64,000 nucleotides of DNA from Novosphingobium sp. CF614 (GCF_900113255.1 NZ_FOOR01000001.1:186001-250000); one strand, 5' to 3'; positions 17,399-27,668 are shown, counted from the stretch's first letter. A program made the numbers and translations. The notes: generated by a model not told the origin, from the sequence alone.

Positions 17399-18181
17399 TC
17401 AATCCTTCACCTGGCAGCTCAGCCCCGCGCCCTTCATCCCGCCGCACAGCGTCCGCGCCGCCGCGAGATCGCCGGCGACGGCCTGGAGACGATAGACGGT
17501 GCCGATGTCGGCCTGGCCCTGCACCACGCGGTGCGACACGCCCGACAGCGCCGAATACTGCGTCTTGAGCGCGTTCCAGCCGGCCTCGGCCGCTTCCTTC
17601 GAGGTATAGGCGCCGACCTGCACGCCGACACCGCCCGAGGACACGGGAGTGGCCGAAGACACGGGACTGGCCGAAACCTTGGGGTCGGGCCTTGTGATGA
17701 CGCCGTCGAAACCCGGCTTGACCGCTTCGTCCTTGCCGTCGATCTGCGGCGGGCGGCTCTGCCCCTCCGCCACCGCGAAGCTGGTGTCGCCCGTCCCGGC
17801 GACGACTTCGCCGCCCGGGTTCTGCGGCCTGGTCTTGTAGGGTTCCTTGGGCGCCGTGACCACACCGCCATCGGCCACGAGCTGCTCATCCGGCTTGCCG
17901 CGCATCGCCCAGAACAGGCCGCCGACGATCACACCGATCGCGACCAGGCCCAGCAGGACCAGCAGCATGCCCTGGCCGACGCCGGAACCGCCCTGATCCT
18001 CGTACTCATCCTCATCGCCCTCCAGCCAGGGCAGGCGGGTGTCGTCGTCGCCGAGTTCGAGCTGCGGCGGCTGTTCGAAGCCGGTATCGCCCCCGAACGG
18101 CTCGGTCGCGCCGGCTTGGCCGCCGTTCTCCAGCGAGGCATCCGCCTCGGGGGCTTCGCGGCCCGTGTCAGAGATCGCCAT
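17399..18181 (-). CDS. SPOR-domain protein
   Basis: A 260-residue bitopic protein: an acidic cytosolic N-terminal part (residues 1-68), one transmembrane helix (about 70-92, GMLLVLLGLVAIGVIVGGLF), a Pro/Ser linker and a C-terminal SPOR domain (about 185-258, VGVQVGAYTSKEAAEAGW onward). SPOR domains bind denuded glycan strands at the division septum. It starts 3 bases after the argS stop on the same strand, an arrangement conserved in sphingomonads. Its exact role in division is unknown. Confidence 0.9.
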   Translation of the reverse strand: MAISDTGREAPEADASLENGGQAGATEPFGGDTGFEQPPQLELGDDDTRLPWLEGDEDEYEDQGGSGVGQGMLLVLLGLVAIGVIVGGLFWAMRGKPDEQLVADGGVVTAPKEPYKTRPQNPGGEVVAGTGDTSFAVAEGQSRPPQIDGKDEAVKPGFDGVITRPDPKVSASPVSSATPVSSGGVGVQVGAYTSKEAAEAGWNALKTQYSALSGVSHRVVQGQADIGTVYRLQAVAGDLAAARTLCGGMKGAGLSCQVKD

Positions 18182-18184
18182 GGC

Positions 18185-19942
18185 TTACATTTCCTCCACC
18201 GCGTCGACGCCCAGCAGCGCCAGCCCGTTACGCACAAGCTGCCCGATTTGTGCCGCCAGGAAAAGCCGCGCGGAAGTAAGATCACCATCCTGGGCGACAA
18301 TGAAGCGCTTTTCGACGCGATCATTGCCCAGGTTCCAGTATCCATGGAAGGCGGCGGCAAGATCGCCGAGGAAGAACGCCATGCGATGCGGCTCGCGCGC
18401 CGCCGCCGCGCCTTCGATCACGCGCGGAAACTGCGCGGCGAGCTTGACCAGCTCAAGCTCCTCGTCGCCAAGCCGCTCGAGATGCGCGGCAGAGGGAGCG
18501 AAGCCTTCCGCCGCGCCCTTGCGCAAGGTCGAGCAGACGCGGGCATGGGCGTACTGGACGTAGAACACCGGGTTGTCCTTGCTCGCCTCCACCACTTTGG
18601 CGAAATCGAAGTCCATCTGCGCCTCGGGCTTGCGGGTGAGCATGGTGAAGCGCACCACGTCCTTGCCCACTTCCTCAACGACATCGGCCAGGGTGACGAA
18701 ATTGCCCGAACGCTTGGACATCTTCACCGGTTCGCCGTCGCGCAGGAGCTGGACCATCTGCACCAGCTTGACCTCGAACGGCGTGGGTTCCCCGTCCGCG
18801 CCGGTCATGGCGGCGACGGCGGCCTTGATGCGCTTGACGGTGCCCGCGTGGTCGGCACCCCAGATGTCGACGAGGGCGTCGGCCTGCTGCGCCTTCTGGT
18901 AGTGATAGGCGAGATCGGCGCCGAAATAGGTCCAGGTGCCGTCGCTCTTCTTGATCGGCCGGTCCTGGTCGTCGCCGAATCGCGTGGAGCGGAACAGCGG
19001 CAGTTCCACCGGTTCCCAATCCTCGGGCGTCTTGCCCTTGGGCGCTTCCAGCACGCCGTCGTAGACGAGATCCTTCGCGCGCAGCCAGGCTTCCGCCTCG
19101 TCCGGCTTGCCGGAGGCCTGCAATTCCGCCTCGGACGAGAACAGATCGTGGTGGATGCCCAGCAGCGCGAGGTCGTCCTTAATCATGACCAGCATGGCCG
19201 CCACCGCCCTTTCGCGGAAAAGGTCGAGCCATTCCGATTCGGGAGCCTTCGCGTAGCGGTCGCCGAATTCCCCCGCGAGCGCCTTGCCGATCGGGACCAG
19301 GTAGTCGCCCGGGTAGAGGCCCTCGGGAATCTCCCCCACCTCCTGCCCCAGCGCCTCGCGGTAGCGCAAGTGCACCGACCGGGCGAGCACCTGCACTTGC
19401 GCGCCGGCGTCGTTGACGTAGTACTCGCGGATCACCTTGTGCCCGGCGAACTCGAGCAGCGTCGCCAGCGCATCGCCGACCACGGCGCCCCGGCAGTGCC
19501 CCATGTGCATCGGCCCGGTGGGATTGGCCGAGACATATTCGACATTGACCGTGGTGCCTCCGCCCATGGTGGAGCGGCCATAGTCGGCGCCGAGCGCCGC
19601 GATCGCGCGCAGTTCCGCCAGCCAGGCCGAAGGCGCGAGGCGCAAGTTGATGAAGCCGGGTCCGGCGATATCGGCCGAAGTGACGGCCTCCAGCTTCGAA
19701 ATTTCCGCCACCAGCGCTTCCACAAGGTCGCGCGGCTTCATGCCGGCAGGCTTGGCCAGCACCATCGCCGCGTTGGTGGCAAGATCGCCATGCGAGGGAT
19801 CGCGCGGCGGCTCGACCGTGACCGCATCTCGCTTCAACCCGCCCGGCAGCGTGCCCGCTGCTTCCAGCGCATCGAGCGCGGCGGAAAGGTGGCCGGTGAA
19901 GGCGGCGTAAAGGGTCTGGTTCTCACGCGTTTCAGTGTTCAT
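18185..19942 (-). CDS. argS: Arginine--tRNA ligase
   Basis: Class I aminoacyl-tRNA synthetase charging tRNA-Arg. About 585 residues from ATG 19942 ([12 protein letters not shown]); a longer GTG start at 20023 adds residues without family support. The HIGH motif appears as [13 protein letters not shown], and the KMSKS loop as [11 protein letters not shown]. The C-terminal anticodon-binding domain carries [14 protein letters not shown]. Followed after 3 bases by the SPOR gene. Confidence 0.96.
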   Translation of the reverse strand: MNTETRENQTLYAAFTGHLSAALDALEAAGTLPGGLKRDAVTVEPPRDPSHGDLATNAAMVLAKPAGMKPRDLVEALVAEISKLEAVTSADIAGPGFINLRLAPSAWLAELRAIAALGADYGRSTMGGGTTVNVEYVSANPTGPMHMGHCRGAVVGDALATLLEFAGHKVIREYYVNDAGAQVQVLARSVHLRYREALGQEVGEIPEGLYPGDYLVPIGKALAGEFGDRYAKAPESEWLDLFRERAVAAMLVMIKDDLALLGIHHDLFSSEAELQASGKPDEAEAWLRAKDLVYDGVLEAPKGKTPEDWEPVELPLFRSTRFGDDQDRPIKKSDGTWTYFGADLAYHYQKAQQADALVDIWGADHAGTVKRIKAAVAAMTGADGEPTPFEVKLVQMVQLLRDGEPVKMSKRSGNFVTLADVVEEVGKDVVRFTMLTRKPEAQMDFDFAKVVEASKDNPVFYVQYAHARVCSTLRKGAAEGFAPSAAHLERLGDEELELVKLAAQFPRVIEGAAAAREPHRMAFFLGDLAAAFHGYWNLGNDRVEKRFIVAQDGDLTSARLFLAAQIGQLVRNGLALLGVDAVEEM

Positions 19943-20267
19943 GGGCGCGCGATTAGCCGAACTGCGCGGAAAGGGGAACAGGGCGGATGGCGCACGGAGA
20001 CCGCAAGGCGGTGCGGTTGGCACTGTTCGGGGAGGGAAGCGCTTTCTCGGGAGGCAGCTTCGCGATAACCGCTATGGCAAGGACGAGATCAGGGCCGGAC
20101 TTTCCGGACATGCCGGTGTTGCGGGCACACTATGCAATGGCAGCGACGCACTCATTGCAGCCATTCGCGCGCCCTCGACGCATGCCGGCCCCAACAATAA
20201 TAGCCGACAGCCCCCGTCCACACCCCGCCCCTTCAAAACCTGCGCGAACGCGTGTATCGGCCCGCCG
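19943..20267. other. Divergent intergenic region argS/miaB
   Basis: 325 bases between divergent argS and miaB. It must hold both promoters, but I see no clear -35/-10 pair, hairpin or small gene; the short open frames here show no recognisable protein. Confidence 0.5.
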
Positions 20268-21599
20268 ATGGACTCCACCCCCGCCCCCAGGACCTACCGC
20301 GTCAAGAGCTTCGGCTGCCAGATGAACGTCTATGACGGCGATCGGATGGCCGAACTGCTGGCCGAACAGGGGATCGCCCCCGCCGCCGCGGGGGAGGACG
20401 CCGACCTTGTCGTGCTGAACACCTGCCACATCCGCGAGAAGGCGGCGGAGAAAGTCTATTCCGACATCGGCCGGCTGCGGCGCGAGGACGGGTCGGTGCC
20501 GCTGATCGCGGTCGCCGGCTGCGTCGCCCAGGCCGAGGGCGAGGAGATCATGGCGCGCGCGCCTTCGGTGAAGATGGTGGTCGGCCCGCAGGCCTATCAC
20601 CGCCTGCCCGAAATGATCCGCGCCGCCAGCGAAGGCCGGCGCGTGACCGATACCGACATGCCGGCGCGGACCAAGTTCGACGCGCTGCCCAAGCGCCGCC
20701 GCTCCGGCCCCACCGCCTTCCTGACGGTGCAGGAAGGCTGCGACAAGTTCTGCACCTACTGCGTGGTGCCCTATACGCGCGGCGCCGAAGTCTCCCGCCC
20801 GCATGCCGACCTGATCGACGAAGCCGGGCGGCTGGTCGCAAGCGGCGCGCGCGAGATCACGCTGCTGGGCCAGAACGTCAACGCCTGGACCGGCGAGGAT
20901 GCCAGGGGCCGGACGATCGGGCTGGACGGGCTGATCCGCGAACTGGCGGCGATCCCCGAACTGGTGCGCATCCGCTATACCACCAGCCACCCCAATGACA
21001 TGACCCAGGGCCTGATCGAGGCGCATGGCGAGGTCGAAAAGCTCATGCCGTTCCTCCACCTGCCGGTGCAGGCGGGCAACGACCGCGTGCTGAAGGCGAT
21101 GAACCGCAGCCACACGGTGGAGAGCTACCTGCGGATTCTGGAGCAGGTGCGCGCGGCGCGGCCGGACATCGCGCTTTCCGGCGACTTCATCGTCGGCTTC
21201 CCCGGCGAGACCGAGGCCGAGTTCGAGGATACGCTCGGGCTAGTCGACACCGTGGGCTATGCCCAGTGCTTCAGCTTCAAGTATTCGCCCCGGCCCGGCA
21301 CCCCGGCCGCGACGATGGACGGCCAGGTTCCGCTGGAAGTCATGGACGAGCGCCTGCAACGCCTCCAGGCGGCGCTGGGGCGCCACCAGCATGCCTTCAA
21401 CCGGGCCTCGGTGGGCAGGACCTGCCAAGTGCTGGTCGAACGCAAGGGCAAGCATCCCGGCCAATGGCTAGGCAAATCGCCCTGGCTCCAGTCGGTGCAC
21501 TTCACCGGCGAAGTCCGGGTGGGCGATATCGTCGACGTGGAACTGGTCGAGGCGGGCCCGAACTCGCTGGGCGGCAGGCTCACGCCACCCCGGACCTGA
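20268..21599 (+). CDS. miaB: tRNA-2-methylthio-N6-dimethylallyladenosine synthase
   Basis: Radical-SAM methylthiotransferase adding the 2-methylthio group to i6A37 of tRNAs. The 443-residue protein has the N-terminal cluster cysteines C17 (SFGCQMN), C53 (NTCHIRE) and C85 (AGCVAQ), the radical-SAM triad C158-C162-C165 (GCDKFCTYC), and a C-terminal TRAM domain ([13 protein letters not shown] onward). ATG 20268 is chosen as it starts a few residues before the conserved [11 protein letters not shown]. It heads the miaB-phoH-ybeY-corC order usual in Alphaproteobacteria, here interrupted by a repeat element and an inverted rcnB-like gene. Confidence 0.96.
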   Translation: MDSTPAPRTYRVKSFGCQMNVYDGDRMAELLAEQGIAPAAAGEDADLVVLNTCHIREKAAEKVYSDIGRLRREDGSVPLIAVAGCVAQAEGEEIMARAPSVKMVVGPQAYHRLPEMIRAASEGRRVTDTDMPARTKFDALPKRRRSGPTAFLTVQEGCDKFCTYCVVPYTRGAEVSRPHADLIDEAGRLVASGAREITLLGQNVNAWTGEDARGRTIGLDGLIRELAAIPELVRIRYTTSHPNDMTQGLIEAHGEVEKLMPFLHLPVQAGNDRVLKAMNRSHTVESYLRILEQVRAARPDIALSGDFIVGFPGETEAEFEDTLGLVDTVGYAQCFSFKYSPRPGTPAATMDGQVPLEVMDERLQRLQAALGRHQHAFNRASVGRTCQVLVERKGKHPGQWLGKSPWLQSVHFTGEVRVGDIVDVELVEAGPNSLGGRLTPPRT

Positions 21600-21645
21600 T
21601 CCAGGACGGCGTCATCGCCCGCCCAGCTTTCCCGGAATGCCCGGC

Positions 21646-21823
21646 TTATACCAGGCCTCTTGGCCGGAGACTCGTTTTCCCCATTTCGTCGCCCGCGAGG
21701 CGGCGAAGCCGCCGAAGCAATCCAGGGCAGCGCCATCCGCCCTGGATTGCCGCACCGCCTTCGGCCGTTGGCAATGACGAAGGGAAGGGAAACGAGAGTT
21801 CCGATCAATGAGACTTGGTATTA
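21646..21823. repeat. MITE-like palindromic repeat, copy A (about 178 bp)
   Basis: Imperfect terminal inverted repeats: the left end reads TATACCAGGCCTCTTGGCCG and the right end, on the other strand, TAATACCAAGTCTCATTGAT. Both continue inward to CTCGTTTTCCCC or CTCGTTTCCCTTCC. The interior holds nested palindromes (CCAGGGC...GCCCTGG at about 21722-21745 and GGCGGCGAAGCCGCC-like). It is related to copies at 44.5, 52.2 and 63.2 kb. Its right end supplies the TAA stop of the rcnB-like gene. No transposase is encoded. Confidence 0.7.
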
Positions 21824-22270
21824 CCAGAAGAAGCCGGAATGGATGGTGATCGCGGCGCCCGTGCGGGTATCGATCAGCACGGCATCGTTGCCGTAGCGGA
21901 TCCAGCGGGCGTTGGCGCGCGGGCGCGGCAGGCGGTAGGTGCCGTAGTCGTTGATCCAATAGCGGCTGGCGCGGTACTCGGGCGCGAAGCGATGGCCGAC
22001 GACGACCGGGCGATACCGGTAGCCACGCGGACCCACATAGGCCGGGCGGTGGTAGACGCGGGCATGGGTGCGCTTGTAGTCGCGCCAGTCCTCGCGCAGT
22101 TCGCGGCGATCCTCGCGCGCTTCCTTGTAGTCGCCGCGGCGCACGTCGCGGCGGACCTCGCGCTGGTCCTGGCGCACTTCGCGGGCGCTCTGGGCCGAAG
22201 CGAGCGTGGGAACCGCCAGGCTTGGCAGGACGACTCCGGCGGCAAGGGCGGCCATGATGAGCTTGTTCAT
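21821..22270 (-). CDS. RcnB-like periplasmic protein
   Basis: A 149-residue secreted protein: signal peptide (KLIMAALAAGVVLPSL, cleaved after ASA), a highly charged repeat-like stretch of EVR/REVRRD/REDRRELRED motifs (about residues 28-65), and a C-terminal domain with RYWINDYGTYRLPRP, IRYGNDAVLID and a final GFFW that fits the RcnB family. RcnB is implicated in nickel/cobalt homeostasis in E. coli, but most alphaproteobacterial members are uncharacterised. ATG 22270 has a good AGGAG ribosome site; frames starting further upstream lack a signal peptide. The stop codon lies inside the terminus of repeat copy A. Confidence 0.82.
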   Translation of the reverse strand: MNKLIMAALAAGVVLPSLAVPTLASAQSAREVRQDQREVRRDVRRGDYKEAREDRRELREDWRDYKRTHARVYHRPAYVGPRGYRYRPVVVGHRFAPEYRASRYWINDYGTYRLPRPRANARWIRYGNDAVLIDTRTGAAITIHSGFFW

Positions 22271-22531
22271 TGCAACTTCTCCTGTGACGATGGACCCTCT
22301 CGGGTCCGCGCCGTGGTCTCTGCACGCGGCCGGCTGAATTGCCCACGAACCGGACGTACAGCAAGTGCTCATCAATGTCGCACGGCTGCGACAAGTTCCC
22401 TGCCCGCGCGCCAGGCCGCGCGGTTATCCCCGACGAAGCGACACGCCTTCTTGAATGTCCCGCTTGCATGGCGCGATGCGGCAAGCCATCTATGATGAAG
22501 AAGCGAACAAGAGTTTGTCCGAAAGGAGCGC

Positions 22532-23554
22532 ATGGCCCGCAAAGCAGCCCGTGCCGTTGATGCGGCGCAGTTCCGCCCCGAGACCCATCGTCGGGCGCGT
22601 GTCGAGATAGAATTCGACGAACCGACGCTGCTGGGGGCCTTGTTCGGACAGTTCGATGCGAACCTGGTGCAAGTCGAAAACCGTCTCGGCGTCTACATCG
22701 CCGCGCGCGGCAATCGCATCCAGATCGAAGGGCCGGAAGACGCCGTCGCCCGCGCCCGCGACACGCTCAAGGGCATGTACCACCGGCTCGAGATGGGGCA
22801 GGATCTTGACGCTGGCGCCGTCGAATCGCTGATCGCGATGTCCTCCGAACCGACCCTGGAGGGCATCATCGCCGGCGACCAGGGCACGCCGCCGATCATG
22901 ATCCGCACGCGCAAGAAAACGATCGTGCCGCGCTCGGCGACGCAGATCGAATACATGCGCGCGCTCGCCCGATCGGACATGATCTTCGCGCTGGGCCCGG
23001 CCGGCACCGGCAAGACCTACGTCGCGGTGGCGCAGGCGGTCAGCCAGTTGATGACCGGCTCGGTGCAGCGCCTGATCCTCTCGCGCCCGGCGGTGGAGGC
23101 GGGCGAGAAGCTGGGCTTCCTGCCCGGCGACATGAAGGACAAGGTCGATCCCTACCTGCGCCCGCTCTACGACGCGCTGTACGACTGCATGCCGCCCGAA
23201 CAGGTGGAACGCCGTCTCGCCAGCGGCGAGATCGAGATCGCGCCGATCGCCTTCATGCGCGGCCGCACGCTCGCCGACGCCTTCGTCATCCTGGACGAGG
23301 CGCAGAACACCACGCGCGAGCAGATGAAGATGTTCCTCACCCGCTTCGGCCAGAACAGCCGCATGGTGATCTGCGGCGATCCCAGGCAGGTCGACATCCC
23401 CGGCGGCGACAGGATGAGCGGCCTGGCCGACGCGGTCTCGCGGCTGGAGGGCGTGGAAGGCATCGAAGTCACCCGCTTCACCGCCGCCGACGTGGTGCGC
23501 CATCCGATCGTGGGGCGGATCGTGGAGGCCTATGAGGGGAAGGATGAATCCTGA
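22532..23554 (+). CDS. phoH: PhoH-like ATPase
   Basis: Cytosolic P-loop ATPase of the PhoH family, thought to act in RNA metabolism together with YbeY. The 340-residue protein has an N-terminal KH-like part, Walker A GPAGTGKT at 155-162, Walker [11 protein letters not shown], and the sensor-like [10 protein letters not shown]. An AAAGGAG ribosome site precedes the ATG. ybeY and corC follow on the same strand. Confidence 0.94.
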   Translation: MARKAARAVDAAQFRPETHRRARVEIEFDEPTLLGALFGQFDANLVQVENRLGVYIAARGNRIQIEGPEDAVARARDTLKGMYHRLEMGQDLDAGAVESLIAMSSEPTLEGIIAGDQGTPPIMIRTRKKTIVPRSATQIEYMRALARSDMIFALGPAGTGKTYVAVAQAVSQLMTGSVQRLILSRPAVEAGEKLGFLPGDMKDKVDPYLRPLYDALYDCMPPEQVERRLASGEIEIAPIAFMRGRTLADAFVILDEAQNTTREQMKMFLTRFGQNSRMVICGDPRQVDIPGGDRMSGLADAVSRLEGVEGIEVTRFTAADVVRHPIVGRIVEAYEGKDES

Positions 23555-23622
23555 TCGGGCCGTTCCATGCGATCGCACAAATGGCTGGAGCAAGGAGCCC
23601 AAAACCTGAATCACGATCCGCT

Positions 23623-23645
23623 CGTCCTGAGCTTGTCGAAGGACG
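23623..23645. repeat. REP-like palindrome
   Basis: CGTCCTGAGCTTGTCGAAGG followed by ACG: arms CGTCCT and AGGACG around an 11-base centre, between phoH and ybeY. This sequence is familiar as a highly repeated intergenic palindrome in sphingomonads. A degenerate relative, CTCGTCCGGAGCTTGTCGAT, sits near 52180. Confidence 0.65.
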
Positions 23646-23694
23646 CTCACCCAGGGACGGCGATGTCAGTGGGGAAGAAGCGACGGGTGTCGAC

Positions 23695-24186
23695 ATGGAA
23701 CTAGATGTCTCGATCGAATCCCCCTGGCCCGCCGGCATCGACTGGGCCGACCTGGCGCAACGCGTCCTCGAAGCGCTTCAGGAGGTTGCCCCGGAACTCG
23801 CCAATCCGCGCCTTACCGCCAGCGTGCTGTTCACCTCCGACCAGGAGGTGCGGGTTCTCAACCGCGAGTGGCGGGCCAAGGACAAGCCAACCAACGTGCT
23901 CTCCTTCCCCATGCTAAGCCGTGCCGAGCTGCTGGAACTCGCCGCTGACGGTGCGCCCGAGATGCTGGGCGACATTGCCCTTGCCCATGACACCTGCGCG
24001 CGCGAGGCGGCGGAAAAAAACGTGCTGTTTGATGAACATGCCAGCCACCTGATCGTCCACGGCCTGCTCCATCTGGCCGGCCACGACCATGAGATCTCCG
24101 ATGCCGAAGCCGATGCGATGGAAGCACTTGAAACAAAGGCTCTTGCGATTCTCGGCATTGCCGACCCATATGGGGGCGCAACTTAG
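23695..24186 (+). CDS. ybeY: Endoribonuclease/rRNA maturation factor YbeY
   Basis: Zinc-dependent endoribonuclease for 16S rRNA 3' processing and ribosome quality control. The 163-residue protein carries the zinc motif HGLLHLAGHDH with ligands H122, H126 and H132 (the usual Tyr of HGxLHLxGYDH is His130). ATG 23695 (MELDVSIESPWP) is chosen; the longer frame reads through the REP-like palindrome. Flanked by phoH and corC. Confidence 0.94.
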   Translation: MELDVSIESPWPAGIDWADLAQRVLEALQEVAPELANPRLTASVLFTSDQEVRVLNREWRAKDKPTNVLSFPMLSRAELLELAADGAPEMLGDIALAHDTCAREAAEKNVLFDEHASHLIVHGLLHLAGHDHEISDAEADAMEALETKALAILGIADPYGGAT

Positions 24187-24208
24187 GCTTCAGGGGTAAT
24201 CAGGCACA

Positions 24209-25129
24209 ATGGCCGACAATGGCCGCCACACCGAGCCCGGCTCGGGAGATGGAGACAGTACCGGCACGCTCTGGCGTATCTTCAGGCGACTTTTCCAGTC
24301 CGACGGCGATCAATCGCTGCGCGCGCAGATCGAAGAAGTCATCAACGAGCACGAGGGTGAGACCGACCCCGGCGGCACCAAGGGCGACCTTACGCCGCTT
24401 GAGCGCCAGATGCTGCGCAACCTGCTGCACTTCAGCGAGCACGACGCCGACGACGTGGCGATCCCGCGCGGCGAGATCATCGCCATTCCCGCTTCCGCGA
24501 GCTGGGAGGAAGTGGTCGAGGCTTTCGCCGAGCACGGCCACAGCCGCATGCCGGTCTATGGCGAATCGCTCGACGAGATAAAGGGCATGATCCACATCAA
24601 GGACGTGTTCCCGATCCTGGCGCGCGGCGGCCGCGCCCCGCTGGACTGGAGCGATCTCCTGCGCCAGCCGCTCTACGTTCCCCAGTCGCGCGGCGCGCTG
24701 GACGTGCTTGCCGACATGCGCGCGCAGCGCACCCACCTTGCCGTCGTGATCGACGAATACACCGGCACCGACGGGATCATCACGATCGAGGATCTGGTCG
24801 AGGAGATCGTCGGCGATATCGAGGACGAACACGACGACGCACCCGAGGAACTGCTGGTATCCCTGGAGGACGGCCTGTGGGACGCGGACGCTCGCGTCGA
24901 ACTGGACGAGGTGGCCGAGCGAATCGATCCCCGCCTTGCCGAAGTCGAGGAAGCCGTCGATACCCTCGGCGGCCTCACGTTCGTTCTTGCCGGGCAGGTC
25001 CCCCAGGTGGGCACCATACTGAAGCACGACAGCGGCTGGCGGATCGAAGTGACCGACGGAAATGAGCGCCATGTGACCCGCCTGCGTCTTCACCCGCCAC
25101 TCGAAGACTTGGAAAACGCGCGCGATTAG
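24209..25129 (+). CDS. corC: CorC/HlyC-type CBS-domain protein
   Basis: The 306-residue cytosolic protein has two CBS domains (about residues 85-205; VAIPRGEIIAIPA, GESLDEIKGMIHIKDVF, YTGTDGIITIEDLVEEIVGD) and a C-terminal transporter-associated CorC_HlyC domain (about 225-300; AEVEEAVDTLGGLTFVLAGQ). It lacks transmembrane helices. Members are linked to magnesium and cobalt efflux and are often mis-called hemolysins. It closes the miaB-phoH-ybeY-corC block; the lnt gene that often follows in relatives is absent here. Confidence 0.9.
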   Translation: MADNGRHTEPGSGDGDSTGTLWRIFRRLFQSDGDQSLRAQIEEVINEHEGETDPGGTKGDLTPLERQMLRNLLHFSEHDADDVAIPRGEIIAIPASASWEEVVEAFAEHGHSRMPVYGESLDEIKGMIHIKDVFPILARGGRAPLDWSDLLRQPLYVPQSRGALDVLADMRAQRTHLAVVIDEYTGTDGIITIEDLVEEIVGDIEDEHDDAPEELLVSLEDGLWDADARVELDEVAERIDPRLAEVEEAVDTLGGLTFVLAGQVPQVGTILKHDSGWRIEVTDGNERHVTRLRLHPPLEDLENARD

Positions 25130-25194
25130 CGCACAAGGTTGCATGATCTGCACGGCAGGTTGCATTATCGGCAACAACGACGAAAAGACCCCCA

Positions 25195-26079
25195 TTGCCT
25201 GTACGTCGACTTCCCCCCCTGCGCGCGCTTGAAGCCTTCGTGCGCGTCGTCCGCCTTGGTTCGGCCAAGGCCGCCGCCAACGAGCTGGCGCTGTCCCCGT
25301 CCGCCCTTTCGCGCCGCGTCGCCGCGCTGGAGGACTTTACCGGCAAGCGCCTGTTCACGCGCCAGCACCAGGCGATGAAGCTCACCGAGGAAGGCCTGTC
25401 CTTCTACAATGCCATCGGGCCCAAGCTGGAGGAGCTGGCCGAAGCGGTGGAGGCCCAGGTCGATCGCGGCCAGGTGCTGCGCCTGCACCTGGGCGTGCCT
25501 TCGCTGTTCGGCGGCCAGCGGCTGTTCCCGCGCCTTCCCGAACTGCGCAAGCTGCACCCGCGCCTGCACATCGACATCGATACCGGCGCCCATCTGGAAG
25601 ACCGCGTGGGCGACACGCTCGATGCCGCGATCGTGCTGGCCAAGGAACCCGACCCGGCGTTCTACCGTGTCCAGCTCGATCACAACAAGGTCTACGCCAT
25701 CGTCTCGCAGGAACTTGCCGCCGAGATCGGATCGGTGCCCAACGAGCAGACGCTTTCGAAGCAGACCTTCCTGATCCACCAGGACCTGCCCGACAGCCTC
25801 GATGCCTGGAAGACGGCAATCGGCATGCCCGACCTGGAGCCCGCCGCGATCGACAAGTTCGATTCGGGCCAGCTGGTGCTGGAAGCGGCCGCCCAGGGCC
25901 TCGGCATCGCGATCATGCACGACGACCACTTCCGCCGCGCCCACGACGATCGCCTGGCCCGGCTGTTCGACACCGATGTGGAGAGCCCTTACCGCTACTG
26001 GTTCATCTGCAAGCCCAAGGCCCTGGAAACGCGCCCCGTGCGCATCTTCCACGAATGGCTGCTGCAAGCGGGGCTATAG
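25195..26079 (+). CDS. LysR-family transcriptional regulator (GcvA-like)
   Basis: The 294-residue protein starts with an HTH domain (residues 8-65; PPLRALEAFVRVVRLGSAKA and SPSALSRRVAALE) followed by a LysR substrate-binding domain (about 95-290). Similarity is to the GcvA/AmpR group. The start is a TTG at 25195, chosen because the HTH begins a few residues later and no ATG/GTG lies nearer. Its target is not evident; AGGTTGCA is repeated at 25136 and 25157 upstream and could be part of an operator. Confidence 0.88.
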   Translation: MPVRRLPPLRALEAFVRVVRLGSAKAAANELALSPSALSRRVAALEDFTGKRLFTRQHQAMKLTEEGLSFYNAIGPKLEELAEAVEAQVDRGQVLRLHLGVPSLFGGQRLFPRLPELRKLHPRLHIDIDTGAHLEDRVGDTLDAAIVLAKEPDPAFYRVQLDHNKVYAIVSQELAAEIGSVPNEQTLSKQTFLIHQDLPDSLDAWKTAIGMPDLEPAAIDKFDSGQLVLEAAAQGLGIAIMHDDHFRRAHDDRLARLFDTDVESPYRYWFICKPKALETRPVRIFHEWLLQAGL

Positions 26080-26160
26080 CCCGCCGATTGTCACGGCCTT
26101 ACGCTACGGCCCCGGACGGAGCGGAAGCCACGCCGATCCGATACGACGAAAGGAAATCCC

Positions 26161-26919
26161 ATGCCCAAGTTCCTTGCCGCGCTGATCGCGCCGGCCCTGC
26201 TGTTGACGGCCGCGCCCGCGCTTGCCGCCCAGGCTCCCGGCGAAACCGAAGCCGCCACCGAAACCTCTATCGACCCCGCTCGCCTCGCTAGCGCGCGGCA
26301 GACCGTCGACTATGTCTTTCCGCTGGGCACCTATGCGCGGATCATGAACGGCACCATGGACAAGATCATGGATTCGATGATGGATTCGATGAGCAAGATG
26401 CCGCTCAAGGATCTGGCGGGCCTGAGCGGCGTCGATACCCAGAAGCTCGGCTCCGCGTCGCTGGCCGAAATCATGGAGATCTACGATCCGGCCTACAAGG
26501 AGCGCCTGAAAGTCACGACGCACACGATGATGGCCGAGATGATCGGGCTCATGACCGATTTCGAACCGGAAATCCGCGACGGCCTGGCCAAGGCCTATGC
26601 CGCCAAGTTCGACGCGAAGCAGCTGGGCGAGCTCAACGCCTTCTTCGCCACGCCCACCGGCAAGAGTTACGCCGCCGATTCGTACATCATCATGATGTCG
26701 CCGGAAGTCATGGAGAAAATGCAGGCCTTCATGCCCAGGATGATGCAGCAGATGCCCGCCATCGGCGAAAAGGTGAAGGCCGCCACCGCCGCCCTGCCGG
26801 CGCCGCGCAAATACGCAGATCTCGGCAAGGCCGAGAAGGCGAAGCTCGCCAAGCTGCTGGGCCTTGCCGAGGCCGAGCTGGAAAAACAGGAAGCCGCCAA
26901 GGCCAAGCAGGCGGATTGA
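26161..26919 (+). CDS. DUF2059-containing exported protein
   Basis: A 252-residue protein with a signal peptide (PKFLAALIAPALLLTAAPALA). A DUF2059-like helical region lies at about residues 125-185 (DGLAKAYAAKFDAKQLGELNAFF, ATPTGKSY), preceded by a Met-rich helix (MDKIMDSMMDSMSKMP), and the C-terminal tail is Lys/Ala/Glu-rich. The function of DUF2059 is unknown. A GGAAAT site precedes the ATG. A strong hairpin follows the stop. Confidence 0.85.
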   Translation: MPKFLAALIAPALLLTAAPALAAQAPGETEAATETSIDPARLASARQTVDYVFPLGTYARIMNGTMDKIMDSMMDSMSKMPLKDLAGLSGVDTQKLGSASLAEIMEIYDPAYKERLKVTTHTMMAEMIGLMTDFEPEIRDGLAKAYAAKFDAKQLGELNAFFATPTGKSYAADSYIIMMSPEVMEKMQAFMPRMMQQMPAIGEKVKAATAALPAPRKYADLGKAEKAKLAKLLGLAEAELEKQEAAKAKQAD

Positions 26920-26944
26920 CGCCAGGCCCCGGTGACCGGGACCC

Positions 26945-26980
26945 GCGAGGCCTTCCCCCCATCAGGGGAGAAGGCCTCGC
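26945..26980. terminator. Hairpin between convergent DUF2059 and cyclophilin genes
   Basis: GCGAGGCCTTC (26945-26955) pairs perfectly with GAAGGCCTCGC (26970-26980), and CCCC/GGGG extends the stem around a short ATCA loop. There is no strong T-run on either side, so termination is inferred from position and stem strength. Confidence 0.55.
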
Positions 26981-27030
26981 ACGCCATATTCGGCGCGCAA
27001 GGGCGTGAAACGCCGACGAGCAGGAAACCG

Positions 27031-27498
27031 TCAGCCCTCGCCGACGGTCGCCTTGACGATGGTGCCGGGATTGCGCGGCGGTTCGCCCTTGGGCAGCGCG
27101 TCGACGTGTTCCATGCCTTCGACCACCTGGCCCCAGACGGTGTACTGCTTGTCCAGGAAGGTCGCATCGTCGAAGCAGATGAAGAACTGGCTGTTGGCCG
27201 AGTGCGGCGCGCTGGTGCGCGCCATCGAGCAGACGCCGCGCACGTGCGGCTCGGCGTTGAACTCGGCCTGGAGGTTGGGCTTGTCGGAACCGCCCATGCC
27301 GGTGCCGTGCGGGCAGCCGCCCTGTGCCATGAAGCCGGGGATCACGCGGTGGAACTTCACACCGTCGTAGAAGCCTTCGCCCACCAGTTCCTTGATCCGC
27401 TCGACGTGGCCTGGGGCCAGGTCCGGGCGCAGTTTGATCTTGACGTTGCCCTGGCCTTCGCCGGTATCCAAGGTGAGCGTCAGGTATTCGTCGGCCAT
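27031..27498 (-). CDS. Peptidyl-prolyl cis-trans isomerase, cyclophilin type
   Basis: The 155-residue single-domain cyclophilin catalyses prolyl isomerisation during folding. Signatures are YDGVKFHRVIPGFMAQGG (with the catalytic Arg) and ARTSAPHSANSQFFI. It has no signal peptide, suggesting a cytosolic PpiB-like enzyme. Convergent with the DUF2059 gene and divergent from mgtE. Confidence 0.94.
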   Translation of the reverse strand: MADEYLTLTLDTGEGQGNVKIKLRPDLAPGHVERIKELVGEGFYDGVKFHRVIPGFMAQGGCPHGTGMGGSDKPNLQAEFNAEPHVRGVCSMARTSAPHSANSQFFICFDDATFLDKQYTVWGQVVEGMEHVDALPKGEPPRNPGTIVKATVGEG

Positions 27499-27668
27499 TG
27501 CAAAATCTCCTTTCGACCGCTCCCCTTGGAGCCGGGCTCGGCGCCCGATATAGGCCGCGCGCCGGCAATGTCACGCGTGGGCGAGATTTCGTTCGGGACG
27601 GGCAGCGGCCGGTGCGCTCCGCTCGCTCCCCTGTTGCAATTGCGAAATAGGCGCTTAGACCGACGCTC

